NCBI GenBank assembly: GCA_051294375.1
Contig: CM119267.1
Coordinates: 19,729,546-19,793,545, forward strand
Reading direction: 5' to 3'
Length of the DNA stretch: 64,000 nt
Source of the DNA: Paraspadella gotoi
Taxonomy: Eukaryota > Chaetognatha
A program made the position numbers and the translations under genes. Below are positions 32,517 to 44,500 of this stretch, piece after piece. The notes beneath the pieces were generated by a model. That model worked only from the letters and a program-made list of their open reading frames with translations. It made no database searches and had not been told where the DNA came from. The number at the start of each line of letters is the position of its first letter. Positions within the stretch are counted from its first letter, which is position 1.

Positions 32517-35500
32517 CTGAATAAAAAAATCTTAAAAGCATAAGGATCGTCGCAATCGCATAAGAAAAATCTGGATTGACGACAAATTTTGATAATAAAA
32601 AAATCAAATTTGAGAAAAAAAAAATTTTAAACAAAAAAAATAAATATAAAGAAAGAATAGAAAGGAAAAAAAGAATAGAAAAGAAAAAAAGAATAGAAAG
32701 GAAAGAAAGAATAGAAAAAAGGAAAGAAAGAATAGAAAGGAAAAAAAGAATAGAAAGGAAAGAAAGAATAAAAGAAAGAAAGAATAAAGAAAGAAGAAAG
32801 GAAAGAATAGAAAGGAAAGAAAGAATAGAAAGGAAAGAAGAATAGAAGAAGAATAAAGAAAGGAAAGAAAGAATAGAAGAGGAAAGAAAGAATAGAAGGA
32901 AGAGAGAATAGAAAGGAAAGAAAGAATAGAAAGGAAAGAAAGTATAAATAGGAAAGAAAGTATAAAAAAGAAAGAAAGAATAGAAAGGAAAAAAAATAAA
33001 AAGAAAAGAAAGAAAAATAAAAATGAAGAGTGACGAGAAGAAAGAACGAAATAAAAACCCGATGTTGCGATAGAAAAATGATAACATGAACGAATACGAT
33101 GCTTAATTTTCCGAGTTCAATCCTAATTCAATTTTTTTTTTTTAATAAAAACGCAGAGAGAGAGAGAGAAAAGCCAAATCGTTGTCGGACGAATCAGCAG
33201 CGGCAGCAGCAGAGGCAGCCAGAAAAAAAGAAAGAAATCAAAAGGCAGCAGCAGAAGCAGCAGGAGAATCGTTTTCTAATCAGCAGTGTATCAAGATGGA
33301 TTCGGATTTTTAAAAACGTTACACAAGTGATCACACATATATATACTTTAATTTAAAACACTTTTTATTCGATTTAAATTTTCAACATGAGAGATCCCGG
33401 TCGATTTTAATCTGGCTCCTAAATTATGCAAATTAGCTTAAGATCGAATTTGTCAGATAACGATGACGCTCTTTATTCGCGTAATTTAAGCGTTTTATTA
33501 TTGTAATATTATAAATAATTAAATATTAAAGTTTTTAGAATATATATTATATAATATAAATAGTTTTTAATATTTTATACTAATATAAATAAGATGAAAT
33601 AGTATTTAAACGAGACCTTGAATGCTTTTTCCTAACAAAATGAAGAATTCGAACAGATTTTTGCATAAAATATAAAATTAACTATTTTGCTTGTTTAAAA
33701 TCTTTATTACATAAAATAAACTTTTATAAATTGTATAATTCGATCGTTTAATTACATTATATGTGCTTTAATAAATAGGTAAAAATGAGAAAACTTGATA
33801 ACTAAGATAAAAATAACCAATAAAGGTAAAATATTAAAATAAATAATAATATTAGTATTATCAAAAATATAATTAAACAATATTAATAATAATATTAAAA
33901 TAATAGTATTTTAATTATAATTTTTTTTTTTAAAACAGGAAATTTACATTTTTAGAGCACAAGCTTAGAAATCAGGGCAATTTTAGTGATTAGTCTAATC
34001 TTACTCCATGTACTCATAATAACAGCCTTTTACATTAAACTGATAATCATAATAATTGAAAAATATTTTTCTCTTTAACTAAAAAAAAATTAAAAAAAAG
34101 TCTAAAAGTTAAAACTAAAAACTGAAAGCTAAAAGTTAATCATTCGATAAATTCTCAGTATATACATATAGATAAGATGAAAAGGATCCATTCAGTATCA
34201 GAACCAATGATTTAAGTTTATTATGTTTGAATGATCGGTAAGAAAAATTAAATACTGTCTAATAAACATTACTAAATTTGAATAGTAAATACATATTGGA
34301 CGATTGGATCATTTTTGTATTTGAGGCAACATGAACCGGAACTTATTTTTTGCCATTTTATATATAACTGTTTTATTAATTTGTTTAATTTAATTTATAA
34401 TTTTGTAACTATTATAAATAAAAATAGTTTCATTCAAATCAAACAGAGAATACTTGAGAGGGAACTTAACTTCCAAGATTTTAAAGAATTGCTTTTGTTT
34501 TATAAATTTTTTAAAATAAAAACTCGTATATGTAGATAGTCCAAACATGTCAATTAATAATAAAATTAATCAAAACTTGTCTGTAAACATTGATAGATGG
34601 CTTTATTAATTCTTCAATCAACAATATTGAAAAAGTCAGTAAACAAATAAAATTAATCAAAACAAATATGATAATATTTTAATTGTTAACAATAAGGATG
34701 AAAGCTATGAATTAGTCCGAAAATGTCTATTTTTATGTAAAACATTATGTCGTTATTGTTAATCATTAAAAAGTTTTATTTCGTCTCTAAATCAGACAAA
34801 AATAGACGAAATAATACAATGACTAAAAACTCAAAAAAACCTCCGAGATATTTTTTTATAATTGAAAAAAAAAAAGGTTGCCTTTGGATGGTCAAACCCT
34901 CATACATCCTAATTATTAGGCCTATTAATAGTTATAAAAATGAAACTATAGTACATAGGAAAAAAAGCTTTTATAATTATAATATATATAATAGTTTAAG
35001 AAGAAGGGGATAAAATTGTAATCAAATCATATCCGTTTAAAGCATTTATGTTTATGTATAAACGTTGTCATTGTTAAAGAAAATATATATAACGTTGGTC
35101 CCCTCTCAAAAAATTATCCATTCCCACCCCTTTCTGTTCAGCCTCTTAGATATTATGATTTTTCATTAATGACTTTCTAACAGAAATGATGTGTGATATC
35201 TATTAGAAAACTAGGACAGATAGTAATCTAACTTATGTTGTATAGATGCTCCCTCTATTTCCAGAAGACAACACTAACTTTCCCTTCCCAAATTGATTAT
35301 TAGATAAATAAAAATATTAAAATATTAAATAGAAAATAAAAAATAGTGAAACAAGTAATTTGCAAATTTCATAATTCATATTCATTTAATAAATAAGCTA
35401 TCCTGCAAGCTTTCAATCAAGACTCTCTCACAGTCTCGTTTATTCACTCCCAGTTATTAAAAAAAACTAAACTCATCATCTGATTTCACAGGCAAAAGAT

Positions 35501-38500
35501 GCTCTTTTTATGAAAAATTCGCAAAAATCCGCCAGGTTCGCTAGTATCTTTTGTTCTTTTTGACCGGCTTGACCGGTCTTTAACATTAAAAAGATACGAA
35601 ATGACGTATTCGATCTCGGGATCTCTCATGTTCGATGCATTAAAGTTAAATATTTTTATACGAAAATTATTTATTTATACGTCTGATTAAGTGTACGAAC
35701 GTTTTTTATGAAACTCGATGTCTGTATATTTCCAACTTTTGGAACTATCAGCAGAAGCAGCTGCAGACTCGTTTTTTTCCCCGATGAATCAGCCTGGGGA
35801 AAAGAGAGAGCTACATACAATTAAAAAAGAAAAGAGAGAGAGAGAATGAGACATAAAAATAATAGAGGAAATTTGTTTGTTTTGATGAAACGTAAAAAAA
35901 AACATTTAATAACTGTCCTCACCCAATTTCAAGGACCTCGATGATGAGAAGCTGTATATAAATTTTCAGCTTCATACACCTAAATTTAATTATCAAAAAG
36001 GCGATCGATAAGTTGGAACGCCGACGACGACTACGCCACTTATGCGCAAAAGCGTTATGAGATCATTGCAAACGCAAAGCGATTGTGACGATAAAAAGGA
36101 TTTCTTGAGAAATGATATAATAAATTCAGGCTATTTTTGACCTTGACTATGATGCGGATGCATGGCCATCGGCCCCGGCATTCCGGGTCCCAAGTGAGGG
36201 TCCATCATCTCCGTCTTCATGCCCATGGGCGAGGGAATCACGTTGGGGTTTCCCATTCCGGGTCCCATGGCGCCCTGCATCATCGACGGGTGATGATGAT
36301 GATGCGCCATGGGATGCGAGACGGTAGGTCCGTGGTGACCCATGGGGAGGTCGGAGGGGTAAGGCGGATGCGCCGAGGAAGAAGGTATCATGATTCCCGC
36401 GGTGGGGTTGGGCGCTGGAGGAACCTTCTTCTCGACGGTGATTTCCGCCTTGGGGGAGGCAGAAGGCGGGGGTTCCAAATCTTCTGGTGGAAGAGGAGGC
36501 GGATCCAAGAAGTTTTCAGTCTTTTTGACTAAATGCTCGTGACGGTGGTGCATGAGAAGTTGATGTTGAACCTCGTATCTGGAAATATTTTTAAAAAATT
36601 TTTAATTCCTTTATGGAATATTAATTCTATATCGGTCCGCCTCGCCACGAAATGCCCTTTTGTTCGCGCTAGTCGATAGATCGCGCGTTTATCAGAGTCA
36701 GAAAAACGAACAAAATAACATCGAAAGATGAAAAAAAGAAAATCCAGAGGGAAGCCGTCACGTGACCGGCCCCGACCAATGGCAGCCCGGCATCCACCGA
36801 AGCCGGCTTTCTCCCTCATCCGGGGAACTGAGATCCCAATGTCCCTAGAAGGTCCCGGAGGGGCGCCCCACGCGACGTCCCTGCAGTAGAAAGAAGAAGG
36901 TCTGCGCTCCAGACCAATCTCCCGCGCGTAAGATGACGCCGAGATCCACGCCACGAGCGAAGGCTTCTGAAACGCCATAGCGCGGGTCGACCCCGGGGGC
37001 GCCAGAAACATCTGCCTCCAAAAGAGCTCCTTGAGAATGGAGGCGAAACGCTGCGTCGAGAGTTGACGAAAAGGCGGCGCGGGGTGCAGAAAAGAAAATC
37101 GTGCTGCGGCGCCAATTCCGAACGAAGAGAGCCAATTGCGCAGCGCCTGAACCGGGCAACGATCTGAGAGCCGCAGCGAATCGAGACGGAACGCCGGACC
37201 CATGTGTCCGACCCTGTCCGTCTTCGAGAGCGTCGATGGAACCAGACCGAACGTGATCTGCCGCTAAAGAAAGATAGCCCGCGTTGCAACGAAGAGAAAC
37301 GATTCTCTGAAGGGCGACGAGCTGACGCTAAAGCGACGAGAAAGAGCGAGCGTCGTAGAAGATCCCTCGGCGCGATCGGAAGTGCGCCCGAGTCGAGAAT
37401 GCGTAAAGTACGGCCGCATTCCACGTGGGGAAGGTCCGACGTGAGGGAGGGCGTCTCTCGAAAACTCCCTTGAGAAGGCGCCGGACAAAAGATGCTCTCC
37501 AACCGGCGCTCCCGCCAGAGGGGGGAGAATAGCTGAGATGGCCGATCTGTGAAGGTTGATCGTGCTGTACGAGAGGCCCGTCTCGCACAGAGATATCGTA
37601 GAACATCCTCTAGAGAGGCTTGAGATCCTCGAACCTCTCTATCCTGAAGGAAGTCGCAGAGCTCCAAGCTCTGGCGTAGCGCTCTCTGGTAGAGCCTCTC
37701 CAGACTGTCGACGATGACGGAGAAGGTGGAGTCGTCGATGTCGGAGAGATTGTGGCACCGCCTAAAAATCCTCCAGACGACGAGCCTGAAGCGATCCGCC
37801 TGCGGTGGCGGAAGTCCGGACACGAGGTCGACGAGGAGTTTTACGGCGCCGGAAGGCACCTCGCGTCCAGAATCCGAAGGAGAAGTAGGCTCGGGAACCA
37901 CTTCTGAGCCGCCAAACGGGGTGATCAGGAGAAAGGAGCCCTCGCCTTCTCCAGCTTGCGGATCACCATCATCAGCAGAGGAGGGGGAGGAAAGAGATAG
38001 GCCAGGTCGAAGACCCAGCGTTGCGCCAAGGCGTCTATCCCCTCCGCCTCCGGCATCGCCTCCCAGGCGAAAAAACGTGGAACTTGAGCCGACCGGGGAG
38101 TCGCGAAAAGATCGATGCTGGGGAGACCGAAAACATCGACCATCTGGCGGAAAACTCTCGGAAGGATTTCCAGTCCGCCACCTTGCGGCCCCTCGACGCC
38201 GCGTCCGTGATGAGATTCTCCTCCGAAGAGAGATGGACTCCTGAAAGCCGGATCTTCAGGTTGGAGGCCAGTAGGAGTGTCTCCCTGACTACTTCGTGGA
38301 GAGCCTGCGACCTGCTGCAGCCCCGACGAAGGCAGGTGAGAGAGACGAGGCTGTCCGTCTTCCAAAGGATGGACGCGCCGTGGAAGGAAGCTCCGAATCG
38401 TTGGAGGAAGATCTTCAGAACTTGTAACTCCTTCACATTGATATGGAGAGGGGCATCCGCAGTCGACCAGGTTCCCCTCGACAGCTGGCCCTGATGAGGA

Positions 38501-41500
38501 TCCCCCATCCCTGCGACGAAGCATCCGTCATCACCTCCAGCGTGCAGTCCTCCGGGAGGAGGTCGTCGATCGGAGCGAAGCACTGGTCCGGAGAAAGGGC
38601 TGCGATCCACCGCAGCTCCTCTATCGCCGCGAGTGGAGAGAAACAACGCGGTCGAGATCCTTCTCCGACTTGTAGACGCGATTGACGTCTCGTTGATCCT
38701 CGAAGACCGGCAACGCAGCAGCGGAACTGCATGGACGCCGCCGTCGAATGGCCTAGAAGCTGAAGGCACTGACGGGCACTTGGTGCGGTCGTTGACAGAA
38801 GATTCTCCGCGAGAGAGCGAAGTCTAATTTTCGTCTCCGGGAGCGCGATGGAGTGGGAGAGGCTGTCCCAAACGAAACCGAGGAAATTGAATCTCTGAGA
38901 GTGGGACAGGCTCGACTCTGAAGGTGGATGATGAACCCGCCTCCTTGAGTAGCCACACCGCCTTCCGAGTGGCTCGTCGACAATCGTCCGCGAAGATCCC
39001 AGGATCAAGATGTCGTCTATATAAAAGAGGCATCGATTCCCTGTTGGTGGAGCCACTCACTAAAGGCCTCGTCGACTTGGTGAAAACCAGGCCCGTCGAG
39101 AGCCAAAGGGAAGGACTCTGTACCGTAGAGGCGGCCCTTCCAAATGAAGCGGCAAAATTTCCGATGATCCTCGTGAATCGGGAAAAGGAGAAGCATCTCG
39201 AAGGTCTACCGAGGCACCCCAATCGCCTCGTTGAAACATCCTTCGTACGTCCGGGACTCCTTCCATCCGGAAATAAGGCGGCGAAAGGAACGAGAGCTGA
39301 GCTTTTTAAAGTTCAAAATCGGGCGCCAGCCTCCATCTTTCTTCGCAACGAGGAAAAACATGGAAAAGAAAACCCGGAGAAACCGGGACTACCTCGATGG
39401 CGTCCTCCCCAAAGCCGCCGCAATCTCCGCATCGACCAAGGCGTCTCGGTCCCCAAAAGACGGTGTCTCGTCCGAGGGAAGATGGAAGCGTGCTGGAAAC
39501 TGCTTCGCCCCCTCGAGGCGAAATCCCGAGAAGTTATCGAGAATGGGCGATGTCTCGCCAACGAGCGTCGTCCAAAGGGTTGAAGGAGACGAAGCCGACC
39601 TCCGACGGGACTTCGCCGAAGAAGCGCCGGCGTGGAAAGGTCCGTGTCGAGACTCGAGTCCAGGGCGGATCCAGGCCTAAAACCTGGGCGGTCGGACGAG
39701 GCGGCGACCGCGGGGAGGCGTTTCGAGTCATTCGCCGGGATGCGAATCCCGGCCCTTCCCGTCTCCCGACTCTTGCGGGGAACAGACTTCTTGGTCCACT
39801 TGCGCTTGAAGGAAGACTTCGAGCGAAACGAGGGCGCTTGTCGGCAGCGGGTTTGGCGCGAGCGACGTTTCGTAGAAGCGTCGAGTTGAGCGCCGACTCC
39901 ACCTGCGCTTCCTGAATACCAAAAAAGGAAGATGCGGTGGGCGCGGAGCGAGAAAGCGTAGGCGCGGAGATCCTGCGGCGCCACAGCGAGTACTTGGCGG
40001 CAGATCTCGCCGACTGAAAGGTTGAGGGACGCCGCTTGAAAAAGAGCCGCGTCGCGAAGCGGGGCGGCAAGGGCGTCAACGCTAGCGCTGACCTCATTTC
40101 TGGACGAGCCGGAACGGAGAGCCTCCTTGATTCCGCGCAGCTCATTGACAACTGTAAGGATGGCATGCGCGGTAGCGCCGTTCTCCTGCATCGCACGTGA
40201 AAGAGCGGAGAGTAGCCGCGTTACTCCTTTGGAAAACGCCGACTCGAATTGAGCGGAGAGGCACGTGTCCGGCGTCGGAGCGGTGAACTCCGGAGGAGAA
40301 GCGACGTCGATCCAGTGGCGTATACTGCCGATCGCTGGCGTCCCAGCGAGTTCCAGTTGGCCGTGAGGAAGACCCCTTCCCCAACGCAGCGAAGAGAACG
40401 CCACCTGTCACGAACCTGGAACCGCGGCCGACCTGCTCGTGGGCAGGGAGCCGTCGAAAACCGCCCGACGTCGTCATCCGAAGACGAAACTTCTCCCTCC
40501 TCCGCCGAATCGGAGGAGTACTTGGCGTCCAGATCCGGCACTGTGTGGGATCGATGACGCTGGGTAGAGGCGAGACCGTGTGACGGTACGAGGCGGGCGC
40601 CCGATCTGAGGGGCCGCCTACTGGAGTCGGAACAGCATGGAAGGAATTCGAGACTCGTCAAACGAGGCGAAGCGTAGTGGAGAGAAAAACCGGACCGATA
40701 TGGAATCGTCACATGTAAAAAAACGTAAGCGGTAAACAAATTAGCGCGAGAATTAAACGGAAAAATTCCCGAACCCCCCCCTCCCTTCTCCCCAAACCCC
40801 TTTCCCTAAGCCACGCCAAAGCCACGAAAAAACATGGTAGGAGACAAAAAGGGGCGGACGGTGGATCGTGGCGAGGCGGACCGATATAGAATTAATATTC
40901 CATAAAGGAATTAAAAATTCTCATATCGGTCCGCCTCGCCACGAAATGCCCCATGCCAAGAGGCGGAGGAAAGCGGTTATTTCAACAAAAATATTTCGAT
41001 CGAATCAGACGAAATAAAAATTCTAAAATTCCAAAAATCGAATAATTTGAAAAAAGAAAGAAAGAAATAAAGGAGAAACAAAAGAGGGAGGCGAGGCGTT
41101 TGAAAAACGAGCTAAAACCCCCACTACGCCATCTGGCGGGAAAAACTCACCGCCCCAAAGCGTCGAAACGCCGCTGAGACTCGCGGCGAAATTCGTCGAA
41201 ATCCTTCCTAAAGCTGTTCAGTGACGAAACCATCGTCGTAAGGACAGACTCCAGTCCTCTGGTCACGTCATCCGGCAGTGGGGATGACCAGACCGGCCGC
41301 CACTTGGTCCGAGAGCAGCGAGAGAGGGCGCCTTGGACAAAGCCCCACCGCTCGGCCGGCAACGGAAAATGTCGGTTGGTACGGGCCGAGTCCCCAAAAC
41401 CGACGGAATCGGGCTGCCGAAAACCACGTAAAAGGGGGGAGAAGGCGGTGTCGGTGGGGCAAGGTGGCGGCGGGGCGAGACCGCTCGGTCTCTCTTGGAC

Positions 41501-44500
41501 CTCTCAAGCCCCGAGGATCTCCAGTCCCTCTCTACGTTTAGAGACTTGTCCGAACGTTTTCGGCTGTCAGACTTCTTGTCCGAACGTTCGTCTCTACTTG
41601 ATGACTACTAATGAGCGGGTTTCGAACGTAGATATACGAGAAAATCGTGAAAAAGTCAAGAAAAAATGCGAAATCTGTAAGGTGATAACCGAACTAGTTG
41701 AGCGCGAAAAAAAAATTGAGGATCTCAGTTCCCCGGATGAGGGAGGAAGCCGGCTTCGGTGGATGCCGGGCTCCCATTGGTCGGGGCCGGTCACGTGACG
41801 GCTTCCCTTTGGATTTTCTTTTTTCATCTTTCGATGTTATTTTGTTCGTTTTTCTGACTCTGATAAACGCGCGATCTATCGACTAGCGCGAACAAAAGGG
41901 CATTTCGTGGCGAGGCGGACCGATATGAGAATCTTAAAAGCATAAGGATCGTCGCAATTACATAAGAAAAATCTGGATTGACGACAAATTTTGATACTAA
42001 AAAAATCAAATTTGAGAAAAGAAAATTAATTTATAAATAGAAAGACAAATTATATTTGCGGATTGTCAATTAAAAAAAATAATAAAGTACCGAAGAAAAT
42101 TAATGTTAGTTTCTGGAAAAAAAAAAGAAAGAGAGAGAGAGAGAAGCCAAATCGTTTTCGGACAAATCAGCAGCGGCAGCAGCAGAGGCAGCCAGAAAAA
42201 AAGAAAAAAATGAAAAGGCAGCAGCAGAAGCAGCAGGAGAAAAGAGAGAAAAAGAGGCCCCTACAGAGCCAGCTGCAGACTCGTTTTTTTTCCCTATGAA
42301 GCAGTGACTAGGGAAAAGAGAGAGGGAGAGAGAGGGAGAGGGATGGAGAGAGACATGTAATTAAAAGAGAAAAGAGAGAGAGAAAGAAATATAAAAATAA
42401 AAGATACAAAATTTGTTTGTTTTAATAAAACGTAAACAAAACATATTTAATAACTGTCCAGACTCAATTTTAAGCACATCGATGACGAGAAGCTGTATAT
42501 AAATTTTCAGCTTCATACACGCAAATTTAATTATAAAAAAGGCGATCTATAATTTGGAACGCCGATGACAACGACGACGAGGACGACACTTATGCGCAAA
42601 AGCGTCACAACTTCGCTTAGCGTTTGCAACGATAAAAAAGAAGAAAAAAGAATAGAAAGGAAAGAAAGAATAGAAAGAAAAGACAGAATAGAAAGGAAAG
42701 AAAGAATAGAAAGGAAAGAAAGAATAGAAAGGAAAGAAAGAATAGAAAGGAAAGAAAGAATAGAAAGGAAAGAAAGAATAGAAAGGAAAAAAAAAGAAAA
42801 AAGAAAAAAGAATAGAAAGGAAAGAAAGAATAAAAAGGAAAGTATAGAAAGGAAAGAATAGAAAGGAAAGAAAGAATAGAAATGAAAGAAAGAATAGAAA
42901 TGAAAGAAAGAATAGAAATGAAAGAAAGAATAGAAAGGAAAGAAGGAATAGAAAGGAAAGAAGAATAGAAAGGAAAGAAAAAATAGAAAGAAAAAGAATA
43001 GAAAGGAAAGAAAGAATAGAAAGGAAAGAAAGAAGAATACAGACTCGTTTTTTTTCTCGATGAATCAGCCTGGGGAAAAGAGAGAGAGAGAGCTACATAT
43101 ACATATAATTAAAAGAGAAAGGAGACATAAAAAATCAAAAGGCAGCAGCAGAAGCAGCAGGAGAAAAGAGAAAAAAAAAAGAGAGCCCCTGCAGAGCCAG
43201 CTGCAAACTCAGAAAGCAGCAGCAGAAGCAGCAGGAAAAAAGAGAGAAAAAGAAAGAGCCCCTGCAGAGCCAACTGCAAGAGCTACATATAATTAAAAGA
43301 GAAAAGAGAGAGAGAAGGAAACATGAAAATAAAAGAGAAAATTTGTTTGTTTTGATAAAACGTAAACGATAAAAAGGCGATCTATAATTTGGAACGCCGA
43401 CGACAACAACGACGACTACAACGACGACGACGCCACTTATGCGCAAAAGCATTACAATATCGTCACAAACGCTAAGCGATTGCGACAATAAAAAAGGCGA
43501 TTGATAAGTTGGAACGCCGACGACGACAACAACGACGACGCCTACGCCACTTATGCGCAAAAGCGTTACGAGATCGTCGCAAACGCAAAGCGATTGCGAC
43601 AATAAAAAGTAAACAAAGAAAAAAAGATAAAAGAATACAAATATACCTCAATGGTTTTCGTTCGACCCTGACGGCGCCGAAGAGGCTGAGGGTCAAAGGC
43701 GCCGGATTCCGCTGTCCCTCGAGAATCTCCCAGGCGTTCAAACGAGTTTTCATGTTGATCCGTAGACCGGGCGGCTTTTGCACCACGCTGCTGCCGCCCG
43801 CCGCTCCCGAGGAGTCTTTATCGCGTGAATGCGAAGACGTTGGAATCGGCTCACAAGTGATCACGTCCACCTGAATGAAAAAAAAGAAAAGAATAACGTC
43901 AATTAAAAGGGGTGCGTTCCATTTTGATAGAAAATAAGTACGGTACCGATTGTTTTGGAATGGGGAAAAGTTGCTTGAGCAGCCGTACGGCTTCGGTTTG
44001 CTTGTCGCCGGCTTCTTTCTTAAGCTTTTTGACGAGGCCGTTGTAGGCCTTGCGATTTATCTCTTCGGTTCTTGAGTGGAAGGATTGAAGGGGAGACATT
44101 AAAAATTAGCATTTTGTACAACAAGTATAGCGGATTCTTGTTTTCACCGGTCGGTAGGATCGAAAGCGAGAGTCCCGTGAATCAACGTCATCAACATGTC
44201 GTGAACGGTGGTGAAGAGTTCGCGGGTTGAGTAGAGATCGATAACGCTAAAACAAAAATTTCACGTTAAATGGAAACAAAATTGTCAGAATAAAACCTTT
44301 TCACACCTGTTGCAGATTAGCTGAGTAAACGTCAAGCTCCATTCCTGTATGGACGTGGGCGACCGTTGGATGGTGTCGAACATGCCGCCGACCAGGGAAA
44401 AGCGAAGTTGCAAAGCCTCGTGCATGATTTGCTTCACTCGACGATCTTCCGGAAGTTGTTCCTCTTTGAGTTGAAGAAACTGCGGGAGATTGGTTCAAAA

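Larger units (their letters stand above)
32523..36108. mobile_element. CGTCGCAA-end repeat, copy in MED12 intron 33, itself interrupted
   Basis: The head (AATCTTAAAAGCATAAGGAT at about 32527) and GAAAGAATAGAAAG array are followed by the GCAGCAGCAGAAGCAGCAGG block near 33245. The tail half (GCTGCAGACTCG.., TTTGTTTGTTTTGATGAAAC, ..GCGATTGTGACGATAAAAAG) resumes at about 35747 and ends near 36105. The gap between the halves is a separate 2.46 kb insertion. The copy begins within about 10 bases of the exon 34 acceptor. Confidence 0.75.
36597..41932 (-). mobile_element. DIRS-type retrotransposon, copy 2, in MED12 intron 32 (about 5.34 kb)
   Basis: AAT at 36597-36599 and 41930-41932 borders the element. 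Inverted terminal repeats (about 36620-36838 and 41728-41929) are about 90 percent alike and share GGGCATTTCGTGGCGAGGCG and GGTCACGTGACGGCTTCC-type blocks. Order in the element's sense (minus): outer repeat, small ORF, internal complementary region (40877-40957), gag, reverse transcriptase, RNase H, tyrosine recombinase, outer repeat. It shares gene order with copy 1 but its terminal sequences differ, so it is a distinct subfamily. Same transcriptional direction as MED12. Frameshifts in gag, RT and recombinase show it is inactive. Confidence 0.93.

Noticed and set aside
32576-32845. Lys/Arg/Glu-rich plus-strand frame (also 42565-42861; minus-strand Phe/Leu/Ser frame in 31981-33087)
   Set aside because: Produced by translating the purine minisatellite in MED12 introns. 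Only the 32043-32516 part of the long minus frame is a real exon.
36137-36532. 131-codon plus-strand frame, Arg/His/Gly-rich
   Set aside because: Antisense of MED12 exon 33 (His/Met/Pro-rich); no independent support.
43899-44099. MED12 exon 31 beginning at the ATG at 44099
   Set aside because: No acceptor precedes it. The pyrimidine tract and AG at 44071-44072 give correct phase and remove the preceding residues.
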